This document shows positions 7,687 to 13,722 of a stretch of 19,195 nucleotides of DNA, in pieces (position 1 is the stretch's first letter; every line of letters begins with the position of its first letter). This stretch comes from DATFEN01 sp035691285 (lineage in GTDB: Bacteria > Acidobacteriota > Vicinamibacteria > Fen-336), in NCBI GenBank assembly GCA_035691285.1, contig DASSJI010000085.1:1-19195 (forward strand), in the 5' to 3' direction. Made by a program: the position numbers and the translations under genes. The notes beneath the pieces were generated by a model, which was not told the DNA's origin, did no database searches, and saw only the letters and a list, made by a program, of their open reading frames with translations.

Positions 7687-7715
7687 CCGCCCTCCCGGGG
7701 AGCGCTATGGGCGGC
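7686..7715. terminator. Possible bidirectional hairpin terminator between convergent genes
   Basis: GCCGCCC (7686-7692) pairs with GGGCGGC (7709-7715) around a 16-nt loop that holds its own short CTCC/GGAG inverted repeat. It spans the junction of the convergent DUF5916 and lipA genes and overlaps the end of lipA. There is no T-tract on either side, so a classical intrinsic terminator is doubtful. Confidence 0.3.
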
Positions 7716-8583
7716 GCGCCGGCACCTGGGCCTCGGCGTGATAGGAAGAGCGCACGAGGGGCGCCGACTCCACGTGGGCGAAGCCCAGGTCGAGAGCGAA
7801 GTCGCGGATCGCATCGAACTCCGCGGGTGCGTAGTAGCGAACGATGGGCAGGTGCGCGAGGCTCGGGCGCAGATACTGGCCCACCGTCAGGATGTCCGTG
7901 CCCGCGGCGCGGATCGCGCGGATGCAGTCCTCGACCTCGCGGAGCTCCTCGCCCAGCCCCACCATGATCCCGCTCTTGGTCAGGAGTCCCGCCCGCTTCG
8001 ACCGCCGCAGGAGCTCCAGGGACCGCTCGAAGCGGGCGCCGGGCCGAACGCGCCGGTACAGGCGCGGGACGGTCTCGGTGTTGTGGTTGAGGATGTCGGG
8101 CCGCGCCTCGACGACGACCCCGAGCGCGTCCCAGTTCCCCTTGAAGTCGGGTATCAGGACCTCGACCGCGCAGGCGGGGACCCTGGCCCGGATCTCGGCG
8201 ATGCAGGCCGCGAAGATCGAGGCGCCCCCGTCGCGCTGGTCGTCCCGGTTCACCGAGGTGATCACGGCGTGCCGCAGACCCATGCGGGCCACCGCGTCGG
8301 CGACCCGCCGCGCCTCGTCCGGATCGGGCGCCCGTCCCGGCAGGCCCGTCTTCACCGCGCAGAAGCCGCACGCGCGCGTGCAGACGTCGCCCAGGATCAT
8401 GAAGGTGGCGGTCCCGCGGTTCCAGCAGTCGCCGATGTTGGGGCAGCGCGCCTCCTCGCAGACCGTGTGGAGCTCGAGACCCCGCATGAGGCGGACCAGG
8501 CGCTCGTACCCGTCGCCGATGGGCGCGCGTGCCTTGATCCAGTCCGGCCGGCTTTGCAGGGTTGCAGGGACCGATGAGGTCAT
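7705..8583 (-). CDS. lipA: Lipoyl synthase
   Basis: Radical SAM enzyme inserting sulfur at C6 and C8 of protein-bound octanoyl groups, making lipoyl cofactor for 2-oxoacid dehydrogenases and glycine cleavage. All three signature motifs are intact: auxiliary-cluster cysteines C42, C47 and C53 (CX4CX5C); radical SAM cysteines C68, C72 and C75 (CX3CX2C); and C-terminal RSSY at 278-281, whose serine ligates the auxiliary cluster. The length of 292 aa is normal. The ATG at 8583 is 15 nt after the stop of the hyperacidic gene. No Shine-Dalgarno is well placed, although purine-rich GAGGAG codons lie about 18 nt upstream. There is no lipB beside it. Confidence 0.98.
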   Translation of the reverse strand: MTSSVPATLQSRPDWIKARAPIGDGYERLVRLMRGLELHTVCEEARCPNIGDCWNRGTATFMILGDVCTRACGFCAVKTGLPGRAPDPDEARRVADAVARMGLRHAVITSVNRDDQRDGGASIFAACIAEIRARVPACAVEVLIPDFKGNWDALGVVVEARPDILNHNTETVPRLYRRVRPGARFERSLELLRRSKRAGLLTKSGIMVGLGEELREVEDCIRAIRAAGTDILTVGQYLRPSLAHLPIVRYYAPAEFDAIRDFALDLGFAHVESAPLVRSSYHAEAQVPARRP

Positions 8584-8598
8584 GGCGACGGAGCGGCG

Positions 8599-8907
8599 CT
8601 ACTCCTCCTCGTCGTCATCGTCATCATCTTCGTCGGGGTCGTCCCACGCCGCGTCGTCGTCCCCGTCGTCGTCGTCGAGGTCATCGTCCTCGTCGTCGAA
8701 ATCCTCGTCGTCTTCTTCGTCCTCTTCTTCGTCGTCCTCGTCGTCGTCTTCCTCTTCGTAGTCCTCGTCCTCGTCCTCTTCTTCGTCCTCGTCGTCGTCC
8801 CCGACCCCCTCGTCCTCGTCGTCCCCGTAGTCTTCTTCGTCGTCGAGGTCGTCGTCCTCGAGATCCTCCTCCTCGTCGTCCAGCCACAGGGTGCGACCTT
8901 CGCTCAC
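8599..8907 (-). CDS. Hyperacidic Asp/Glu-rich small protein of unknown function
   Basis: I do not recognise this family. From the GTG at 8907 it encodes 102 aa, of which about 79 are Asp or Glu and only one (R5) is basic. The first nine residues (MSEGRTLWL) are the only ordinary segment; isolated L, Y, F, V and W residues punctuate the acidic run. The GTG has an excellent ribosome site (AGGAGG, 4 nt away), much better than the ATG ten codons upstream (8937). Asp and Glu are written with mixed codons (GAC/GAT, GAG/GAA), which is more like selection on protein than pure triplet slippage. It precedes lipA by 15 nt, so the two are probably cotranscribed. It is likely disordered; roles such as metal binding, nucleic-acid mimicry or chaperoning are speculation. 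The main doubt is whether it is expressed. Confidence 0.65.
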   Translation of the reverse strand: MSEGRTLWLDDEEEDLEDDDLDDEEDYGDDEDEGVGDDDEDEEEDEDEDYEEEDDDEDDEEEDEEDDEDFDDEDDDLDDDDGDDDAAWDDPDEDDDDDDEEE

Positions 8908-8935
8908 GGGCCCTCCTAAGCTCATCAGCGGCTCC

Positions 8936-8968
8936 AACCTAGCACGAAAGGCCAGGGTTCCGTATTAT
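8936..8968. promoter_or_regulatory. Divergent promoter region for the acidic protein/lipA and the FHA gene
   Basis: The 92-bp gap (8908-8999) holds TAGGTT on the minus strand (8936-8941), 28 nt before the acidic-protein GTG, and TATTAT on the plus strand (8963-8968), 31 nt before the FHA ATG. Both genes also have good Shine-Dalgarno sites, so these look like normal leadered promoters, unlike others in the window. No convincing -35 elements are seen. Confidence 0.45.
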
Positions 8969-8999
8969 GCTTCCGGGCCAGCGAAGGCGAGGAAACCGC

Positions 9000-9662
9000 A
9001 TGATCATCGTCTGCCCGTCCTGCTCGTCGCGGTACAAGTTCGACGAGACGAAGCTCGGCTCGCGACCGAGCGCACGGACGAAGTGCGCGAAGTGCGGGGG
9101 CACCATCGAGATCGAGAACCCGGCCCTCGGCGCCTTCACTCTCCCGCCGGGAGCCATGCCGCCTGTCGCTCCTCCCGCCACAGGGGCGCCGCCGAAGGGC
9201 GAGCCGGCCGGCCCTCCGGCCAAGGCCGCGGCTCCCCCCGAGCAGGCACCCGCAGTGGAAGAGAAGCTGCGCACGAAGAAGGTCGCCGTGACCCCGGCCG
9301 TCGGCGAAGCGACCTCCACCGGCCGCGACCTGATGAAGGCCGGCATCATCGAGATGCCCAAGGACAAGCGCTACTCGCTCGCCGTCCTGCAAGGCGCCTC
9401 GACCGGTCAGATCTTCCCCGTCACCAGGGTGCGCACGACGATCGGCCGCGCGGGAGCCGACATCGTGATCGACGACCCCGAGGCCTCGCGGGTCCATGCG
9501 GCCCTCGAGATCCTGGGCGAGCACGCCATCCTCCGCGACCTCGGCTCGACCAACGGCACCTTCGTGGACCTCGAGAAGATCGACCAGCACGTGCTGTACA
9601 ACCAGAACGAGTTCCGCATCGGCAGCCACGTCCTGATGTTCATCGTGACCGAGATCGAATAG
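9000..9662 (+). CDS. Zinc-ribbon (MJ0042-like) and FHA domain protein
   Basis: A 220-aa soluble protein. Residues 1-35 form a zinc ribbon with C5-C8 and C29-C32 (CPSC...CAKC). Residues about 45-95 are a Pro/Ala-rich linker. Residues about 125-220 are a forkhead-associated domain with the expected phosphothreonine-binding residues: GR in TIGRAG, S and H in ASRVHAAL, and N in GSTNGTF. FHA domains read Ser/Thr-kinase signals; no kinase is in this window, so the partner is unknown. The start is the ATG at 9000, with GAGGAAA 5 nt before it; the frame is open back to 8967 but that start lacks a ribosome site. The PLP decarboxylase follows 27 nt downstream in the same frame. Confidence 0.92.
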   Translation: MIIVCPSCSSRYKFDETKLGSRPSARTKCAKCGGTIEIENPALGAFTLPPGAMPPVAPPATGAPPKGEPAGPPAKAAAPPEQAPAVEEKLRTKKVAVTPAVGEATSTGRDLMKAGIIEMPKDKRYSLAVLQGASTGQIFPVTRVRTTIGRAGADIVIDDPEASRVHAALEILGEHAILRDLGSTNGTFVDLEKIDQHVLYNQNEFRIGSHVLMFIVTEIE

Positions 9663-9664
9663 GC

Positions 9665-9686
9665 CGATGCGTCACGGCCCGCATCG
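9665..9686 (+). repeat. Small inverted repeat between the FHA and decarboxylase genes
   Basis: CGATGC (9665-9670) and GCATCG (9681-9686) form 6-bp arms around a 10-nt loop. It fills most of the 27-nt gap and ends 3 nt before the decarboxylase TTG start, so it could affect translation or transcript stability. There is no T-tract, so it is not a convincing terminator. It may be chance in GC-rich DNA. Confidence 0.3.
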
Positions 9687-9689
9687 CCC

Positions 9690-11126
9690 TTGACCGGCGA
9701 CGTCGACCTCGAGGCCTTCGGGCGCGAGGCCCGGCGCTTCGTCGACTGGGTGGTCCGCTATCTGGCCGAGCCGGGCCGCTATCCCGTGCTGTCCCGGGTC
9801 CGGCCGGGGGAGGTCGCCGCGGCCCTCCCCAAGTCGCCGCCGCTCTCTCCGGAGCCCCTCGACGTCCTGCTGCCCGACGTCGAGCGCCTGATCGTCCCGG
9901 GCCTCACGCACTGGAACCACCCGGGCTTCTTCGCGTACTTCGCGAACTCCTCGACCGGCCCCGCGATCCTCGGCGAGCTGCTCGCTGCCGCCTTCAACCC
10001 GAACGCCATGCTGTGGCGCACGGCTCCCGCGGCGACGGAACTGGAGCTCGTCGTCCTCGACTGGCTGCGCCAGATGCTCGGCCTGCCCGAGAGGCTCTTC
10101 GGCGTGATCCAGGACACGGCCTCGGCCTCGACGCTCGTGGCCCTGGCGGCCGCGCGCGAGGCCGTGCCGGGCCTCGAGGCCCGGAGGCGCGGCCTCTCGG
10201 GCGCGCCGCGCCTCCGGATGTACGCCTCCGAGCACGCCCACTCGTCGGTCGAGAAGGCGGGCATCGTCCTGGGCATCGGGCGCGAGGGCTTCCGGGGAAT
10301 TCCCTGCGATGGCGAGTACAGGATGGACGTCGGCGCCCTGGCCCGGGCCGTCGCCGAGGACCGCGCCGCCGGCATCCTGCCGTTCGCCGTGACAGCGACC
10401 GCGGGGACGACCGGGGCGACCGCCATCGATCCGGTGCCGGCCATCGCGGATCTCTGTGCCCGCGAGGGCCTTTGGCTTCACGTGGACGCCGCCTACGGCG
10501 GAGCGGCGGCGGTGGCCCCCGAGCTGCGCTTCGTGCTGGCGGGCGCCGAGCGCGCCGACTCCATCGTCGTGAACCCCCACAAGTGGATGTTCGTGCCGAT
10601 CGACTTGTCGGTCCTCTACACGCGTCGCCCCGACGTGGTGAAGGCCGCGTTCAGCCTCGTGCCCGACTACCTGCGCACCCCCGAGGAGGAGGCCGCGCCG
10701 AACCTGATGGACTACGGCGTCAGCCTGGGCCGTCGTTTCCGGGCCCTGAAGCTGTGGTTCGTGATCCGCGCGTTCGGGGTCGAGGGCATCGCGGAGCGCA
10801 TCCGCCACCACGTGCGCCTCGCGCAGCGCTTCCGCTCGTGGCTCGAAGCCGACCCGCGCTTCGAGGTCGTCGCGCCCACGCCGCTCTCGGTCGTGTGCTT
10901 CCGCCTGCGCTTCCCCGGCCTGCCCGCAACGGAGGCCGACCGCCTGAACGACGCGGCGGCGGAGGCCGTGAACGCGACCGGCGAGGCCTACCTCTCGGCC
11001 ACCAGGCTCTCGGACCGCACCACCCTGCGCCTGGCCATCGGAAACGTCCGCACGGAGGAGCGCCACGTCCGCCGGGCCTACGAGCTGCTCGGCGAGGCGG
11101 CCTCGCGGCTCCGGGCGCCGGCCTGA
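9690..11126 (+). CDS. Group II PLP-dependent decarboxylase (aromatic amino acid decarboxylase-like)
   Basis: A 478-aa fold-type I PLP enzyme of the DDC/tyrosine decarboxylase group. HWNHPGFFAYF and SSTGPAILGELL are in the N-terminal half. H184 in EHAHSSVEKAG stacks on PLP, D266 lies in HVDAAYGG, and PLP lysine K298 lies in VNPHKWMF. LGRRFRALKLWFVIRAFG follows in the C-terminal part. Y327 in PDYLRTP aligns with the catalytic-loop tyrosine (human DDC Y332) that marks decarboxylases rather than aldehyde synthases, although the loop is shorter than in animal DDC. The likely reaction is decarboxylation of an L-amino acid, perhaps aromatic; the substrate is not determined. The start must be the TTG at 9690: the frame is closed at 9660-9662 and no ATG/GTG occurs before conserved sequence. 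No Shine-Dalgarno is visible. Confidence 0.93.
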   Translation: MTGDVDLEAFGREARRFVDWVVRYLAEPGRYPVLSRVRPGEVAAALPKSPPLSPEPLDVLLPDVERLIVPGLTHWNHPGFFAYFANSSTGPAILGELLAAAFNPNAMLWRTAPAATELELVVLDWLRQMLGLPERLFGVIQDTASASTLVALAAAREAVPGLEARRRGLSGAPRLRMYASEHAHSSVEKAGIVLGIGREGFRGIPCDGEYRMDVGALARAVAEDRAAGILPFAVTATAGTTGATAIDPVPAIADLCAREGLWLHVDAAYGGAAAVAPELRFVLAGAERADSIVVNPHKWMFVPIDLSVLYTRRPDVVKAAFSLVPDYLRTPEEEAAPNLMDYGVSLGRRFRALKLWFVIRAFGVEGIAERIRHHVRLAQRFRSWLEADPRFEVVAPTPLSVVCFRLRFPGLPATEADRLNDAAAEAVNATGEAYLSATRLSDRTTLRLAIGNVRTEERHVRRAYELLGEAASRLRAPA

Positions 11127-11137
11127 GGGAGCGGACG

Positions 11138-11923
11138 GTGAAGATCGCCACCTGGAACGTGAACTCGATCCGCGCCCGCGAGCCCCGCCTCCTCCAGTGG
11201 CTCGAGCTGAGGCGGCCCGACGTCGTCTGCCTCCAGGAGCTGAAGGTGCCAGACGAGGAGTTCCCGCGCCTGATCCTCGAGGCGGCCGGCTACCGCGCGG
11301 CCGTCCACGGGCAGCGCACCTACAACGGCGTCGCGATCCTCTCCCGCGCCGAGCCCGCCGAGGTCGAGCGCGGCCTGCCAGGCGACGCGCAGGCCCGCCT
11401 CGTCTCGGCCCGCGTCGAGGGCATCCGCGTGATCTCCGCGTACTTCCCGAACGGAGCCTTCGTGGGCTCGGACAAGTGGGCTTACAAGCTGGAATGGATG
11501 GGCCGCCTCGCGACCTGGCTCAAGGAGCGCTGCGATCCCGGCGAGCCGCTCGCGCTGTGCGGCGACTTCAACGTCGCTCCCGAGGCCCGCGACGTCTGCG
11601 AGCCGGACGCCTGGAACGAGACCGTGCTCTGCCACCCCGACGCCCGCGCGGCGCTCGAGGCCGTGCGGGCGTTCGGCCTCGTCGACCTGGTGCGTCTCCA
11701 TCACGAGGGGCCGGGGCCCTGGTCCTGGTGGGACTACAAGCAGCTCGCCTTTCCGAGGGATCGCGGGCTCCGCATCGATCACGTGTTCGGAACGGAGCCC
11801 GTCGCACGTGCCTGCGTGGCCGCCTCGGTGGATCGCGACGTCCGCAAGCCGAACTGGCCGAGGAAGCCGCCGGCCGCGGGCCCCTCGGACCACGCGCCGG
11901 TCGTCGTCGAGGTCCGGAGGTAA
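11138..11923 (+). CDS. xth: Exodeoxyribonuclease III / AP endonuclease
   Basis: Base-excision-repair enzyme with AP-endonuclease and 3'-5' exonuclease activity (endonuclease/exonuclease/phosphatase fold). It is 261 aa. Active-site residues are in place: N7 in TWNVNSIR, E34 in LQELK, Y102 in SAYFPNG, D143 and N145 in CGDFNVAPE, D in RIDHVF, and D251/H252 in SDHAPVV. The GTG start at 11138 begins the first conserved strand (VKIATWNVNSIR), with GAGGGAG about 7 nt upstream, 11 nt after the decarboxylase stop. The reading frame is open far upstream, but that part lies antisense or out of frame within other genes. It is probably cotranscribed with the decarboxylase, with no evident functional link. 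Confidence 0.96.
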   Translation: MKIATWNVNSIRAREPRLLQWLELRRPDVVCLQELKVPDEEFPRLILEAAGYRAAVHGQRTYNGVAILSRAEPAEVERGLPGDAQARLVSARVEGIRVISAYFPNGAFVGSDKWAYKLEWMGRLATWLKERCDPGEPLALCGDFNVAPEARDVCEPDAWNETVLCHPDARAALEAVRAFGLVDLVRLHHEGPGPWSWWDYKQLAFPRDRGLRIDHVFGTEPVARACVAASVDRDVRKPNWPRKPPAAGPSDHAPVVVEVRR

Positions 11924-11927
11924 GCCC

Positions 11928-11933
11928 TATACT
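11928..11933 (+). promoter_or_regulatory. -10 box immediately upstream of mnmA
   Basis: TATACT lies 6 nt before the mnmA ATG at 11940. Standard spacing puts transcription initiation at or next to the A of the start codon, so a leaderless mRNA is predicted. No -35 match and no Shine-Dalgarno are present in the 16-nt gap after the xth stop. Confidence 0.5.
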
Positions 11934-11939
11934 GCAGCG

Positions 11940-13007
11940 ATGCGCGTGGTGGTCGCGATGTCGGGAGGCGTCGACTCTTCGGTGGCCGCGGCCCTGCTCC
12001 AGGAGCAGGGCCACGAGGTCGTCGGGATCTCCATGCAGCTCCACGACCAGACCGAGGGCCAGGGCCCGTCCTTCGGGCGCTGCTGCGCGCTCGACGACCT
12101 GCACGACGCCAAGGCCGTGGCCGCGCGGCTCGGCATTCCCCACTACGTCCTCAACCTGGAGCGCTCGTTCGCGGAGGGCGTGATCTCCCCCTTCGTCCGG
12201 GACTACCTGGAGGGGCGCACTCCCCTTCCCTGCGCTCACTGCAACACCGAGGTGAAGTTCGCGAGCCTCGTCGAGAAGACACGCAGCCTCGGCGTCGAGC
12301 ACGTCGCGACGGGCCACTACGCGCGCAAGGACGAGGACCCGGGGAGCGGGCGCACGCGCCTCCTGCGCGGCCGCGATCGCAGGAAGGACCAGTCGTACTT
12401 CCTCTTCGGCCTCACCCAGGACCAGCTCCGGACGGCGCTCTTCCCCGTGGGCGGTCTGGAGAAGGGAGAGGTCCGACGCCTCGCCTCGGAGCGCCGGCTG
12501 CCCGTGGCCGACAAGCCCGAGAGCATGGAGATCTGCTTCGTGCCCGATGGCGACTACGCCGGCTTCGTCGAGCGGCAGGCGCCCGAAGCCCTGCGGCCGG
12601 GCCCGATCGTCGACGAGGCGGGCCGCGTCGTCGGCGAACACCGAGGCGTGCATCGCTTCACCGTCGGCCAGCGCAGGGGCCTGGGCGTCACGGCCGAGCG
12701 GCCGCGCTACGTGCTCAGGGTGCTGCCCGAAGCGGCGACGGTCGTCGTCGGCGACGAGGACGCCCTGTTCGCCGATTCCCTCGTCGCGCGGGACGTGAAC
12801 TGGCTCTCGGTGGCGCCGCCGACCGGCGCGATCCGCGCCGACGTCCGCATCCGCTATCGCCACGGCGAAGCGCCCGCGACGATCGCACCCCTGGGCGGCG
12901 GCCGCGTGCGGGTGACCTTCGACGCACCGCAGCGCGCGGTCACGCCCGGCCAGGCGGCGGTCTTCTACGACGGCGAGGTGTGCCTCGGCGGGGGCTGGAT
13001 CGAATAG
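11940..13007 (+). CDS. mnmA: tRNA-specific 2-thiouridylase MnmA
   Basis: ATP-dependent enzyme installing the 2-thio group at wobble uridine 34 of tRNA-Lys, -Glu and -Gln. It is 355 aa. The PP-loop SGGVDSS is at residues 8-14. Nucleophile C101 lies in CAHCNTEVKF and catalytic-persulfide C199 in ESMEICFVPDG, both almost exactly at the E. coli numbers (102 and 199). ATGHYARK and RKDQSYFLFGL are also present. An extra CxxC (C98-C101) and a CC pair at 48-49 occur, as seen in several bacterial branches. The ATG at 11940 begins the first conserved strand (MRVVVAMSGG); upstream in-frame sequence lies inside xth in another frame. Its sulfur probably comes from a cysteine desulfurase such as the one at 4342-5478. 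Confidence 0.98.
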   Translation: MRVVVAMSGGVDSSVAAALLQEQGHEVVGISMQLHDQTEGQGPSFGRCCALDDLHDAKAVAARLGIPHYVLNLERSFAEGVISPFVRDYLEGRTPLPCAHCNTEVKFASLVEKTRSLGVEHVATGHYARKDEDPGSGRTRLLRGRDRRKDQSYFLFGLTQDQLRTALFPVGGLEKGEVRRLASERRLPVADKPESMEICFVPDGDYAGFVERQAPEALRPGPIVDEAGRVVGEHRGVHRFTVGQRRGLGVTAERPRYVLRVLPEAATVVVGDEDALFADSLVARDVNWLSVAPPTGAIRADVRIRYRHGEAPATIAPLGGGRVRVTFDAPQRAVTPGQAAVFYDGEVCLGGGWIE

Positions 13008-13013
13008 CTCGAA

Positions 13014-13027
13014 GCGGTCACGACCGC
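13014..13027. terminator. Short hairpin at the convergent mnmA/rnc junction
   Basis: GCGGTC (13014-13019) and GACCGC (13022-13027) form a perfect inverted repeat with a 2-nt centre; a 5-bp stem with a CACG loop is more realistic. It spans the 10-nt gap between the mnmA and rnc stops and the last rnc codons. It has no T-tract. It is at best a weak bidirectional terminator. Confidence 0.25.
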
Positions 13028-13722
13028 AGCCGCTCCAGCGCCCGTCGGGCCGCCTCCTGATGGGCCTCCTTCTTGGACGGGCCCTCGCCGGTGGACACGG
13101 CGCGGCCGGCGATTCGGCACTCCACGCGAAAGCGGCGGCGATGGCTGGGCCCCGTCTCCTCGACGACCGCGTACTCGGGCAGCCCCTGGCCGCGGGCCTG
13201 GAGCAGCTCCTGGAGCGCGCTCTTGTGGTCGACGATCGCCTCCTGGGGGCCGGCGGCGACCTCGGCTCCGAAGTCCTGGTCGATGAAGCGCCGCGTCGCG
13301 TCGATGCCGCCGTCGAGGTAGAGCGCCGCCAGCACGGCCTCGTAGGCGTCGGCCCAGAGCGCCGCCTTGCGACGGCCTCCGGTCTTCTCCTCGCCGCGCC
13401 CCAGCAGCAGCAGGTCGGGCAGGCTCAGAGCCTCGGCACGGCGCGCGAGGCTCGGCTCCGAGACGAGGTGCGCACGCACGCGGCTCTTCGTGCCCTCGTC
13501 GCCTTCCGGGTCGCGGCGATGGAGCAGGTCCGCCACCATGAAGCCCAGCACCGCGTCGCCGAGGAACTCGAAGGGCTCGTTGTGCCTGGACTGCGGCCCG
13601 CCCTCGTGCGCGCGGCTCGTGTGCGTGAGGGCCCGGTCCAGCAGGCCCAGGTCTGCGAACTCGTGGCCCAGGCGGCGCGCCAACGCCAGAAGCTCGGCGG
13701 TGCGCTCCGCGGGGAGCTTCAA
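13018..13722 (-). CDS. rnc: Ribonuclease III
   Basis: Double-strand-specific endoribonuclease for rRNA and mRNA processing. It is 234 aa, with a catalytic domain at 1-150 and a double-stranded-RNA-binding domain at about 165-233. Signature HNEPFEFLGDAVLGF carries E49, E52 and D56; D125 and E128 in ADAYEAVLAALYLDGG complete the metal site. The binding domain has DHKSALQELLQ and the terminal GPSKKEAHQEAARRAL helix. The best start is the TTG at 13722, which overlaps the amidohydrolase TGA as TTGA; no ATG or GTG lies before conserved sequence. It is the last gene of the minus-strand trio with the phosphatase and amidohydrolase. Confidence 0.96.
   Translation of the reverse strand: MKLPAERTAELLALARRLGHEFADLGLLDRALTHTSRAHEGGPQSRHNEPFEFLGDAVLGFMVADLLHRRDPEGDEGTKSRVRAHLVSEPSLARRAEALSLPDLLLLGRGEEKTGGRRKAALWADAYEAVLAALYLDGGIDATRRFIDQDFGAEVAAGPQEAIVDHKSALQELLQARGQGLPEYAVVEETGPSHRRRFRVECRIAGRAVSTGEGPSKKEAHQEAARRALERLRS

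Noticed and set aside
8602..8890. Poly-Ser or Arg/Pro-rich proteins read from the plus strand, or a simple microsatellite
   Set aside because: The plus-strand frames are mirrors of the GAC/GAG-rich minus-strand gene. The triplets are irregularly mixed rather than tandem identical units, so it is not treated as a plain repeat.
8891..11137. A long upstream extension of the exonuclease III frame
   Set aside because: The upstream part overlaps the FHA and decarboxylase genes in another frame and encodes Arg/Gly/Pro-rich filler; the conserved exonuclease start is at 11138 with its own ribosome site.
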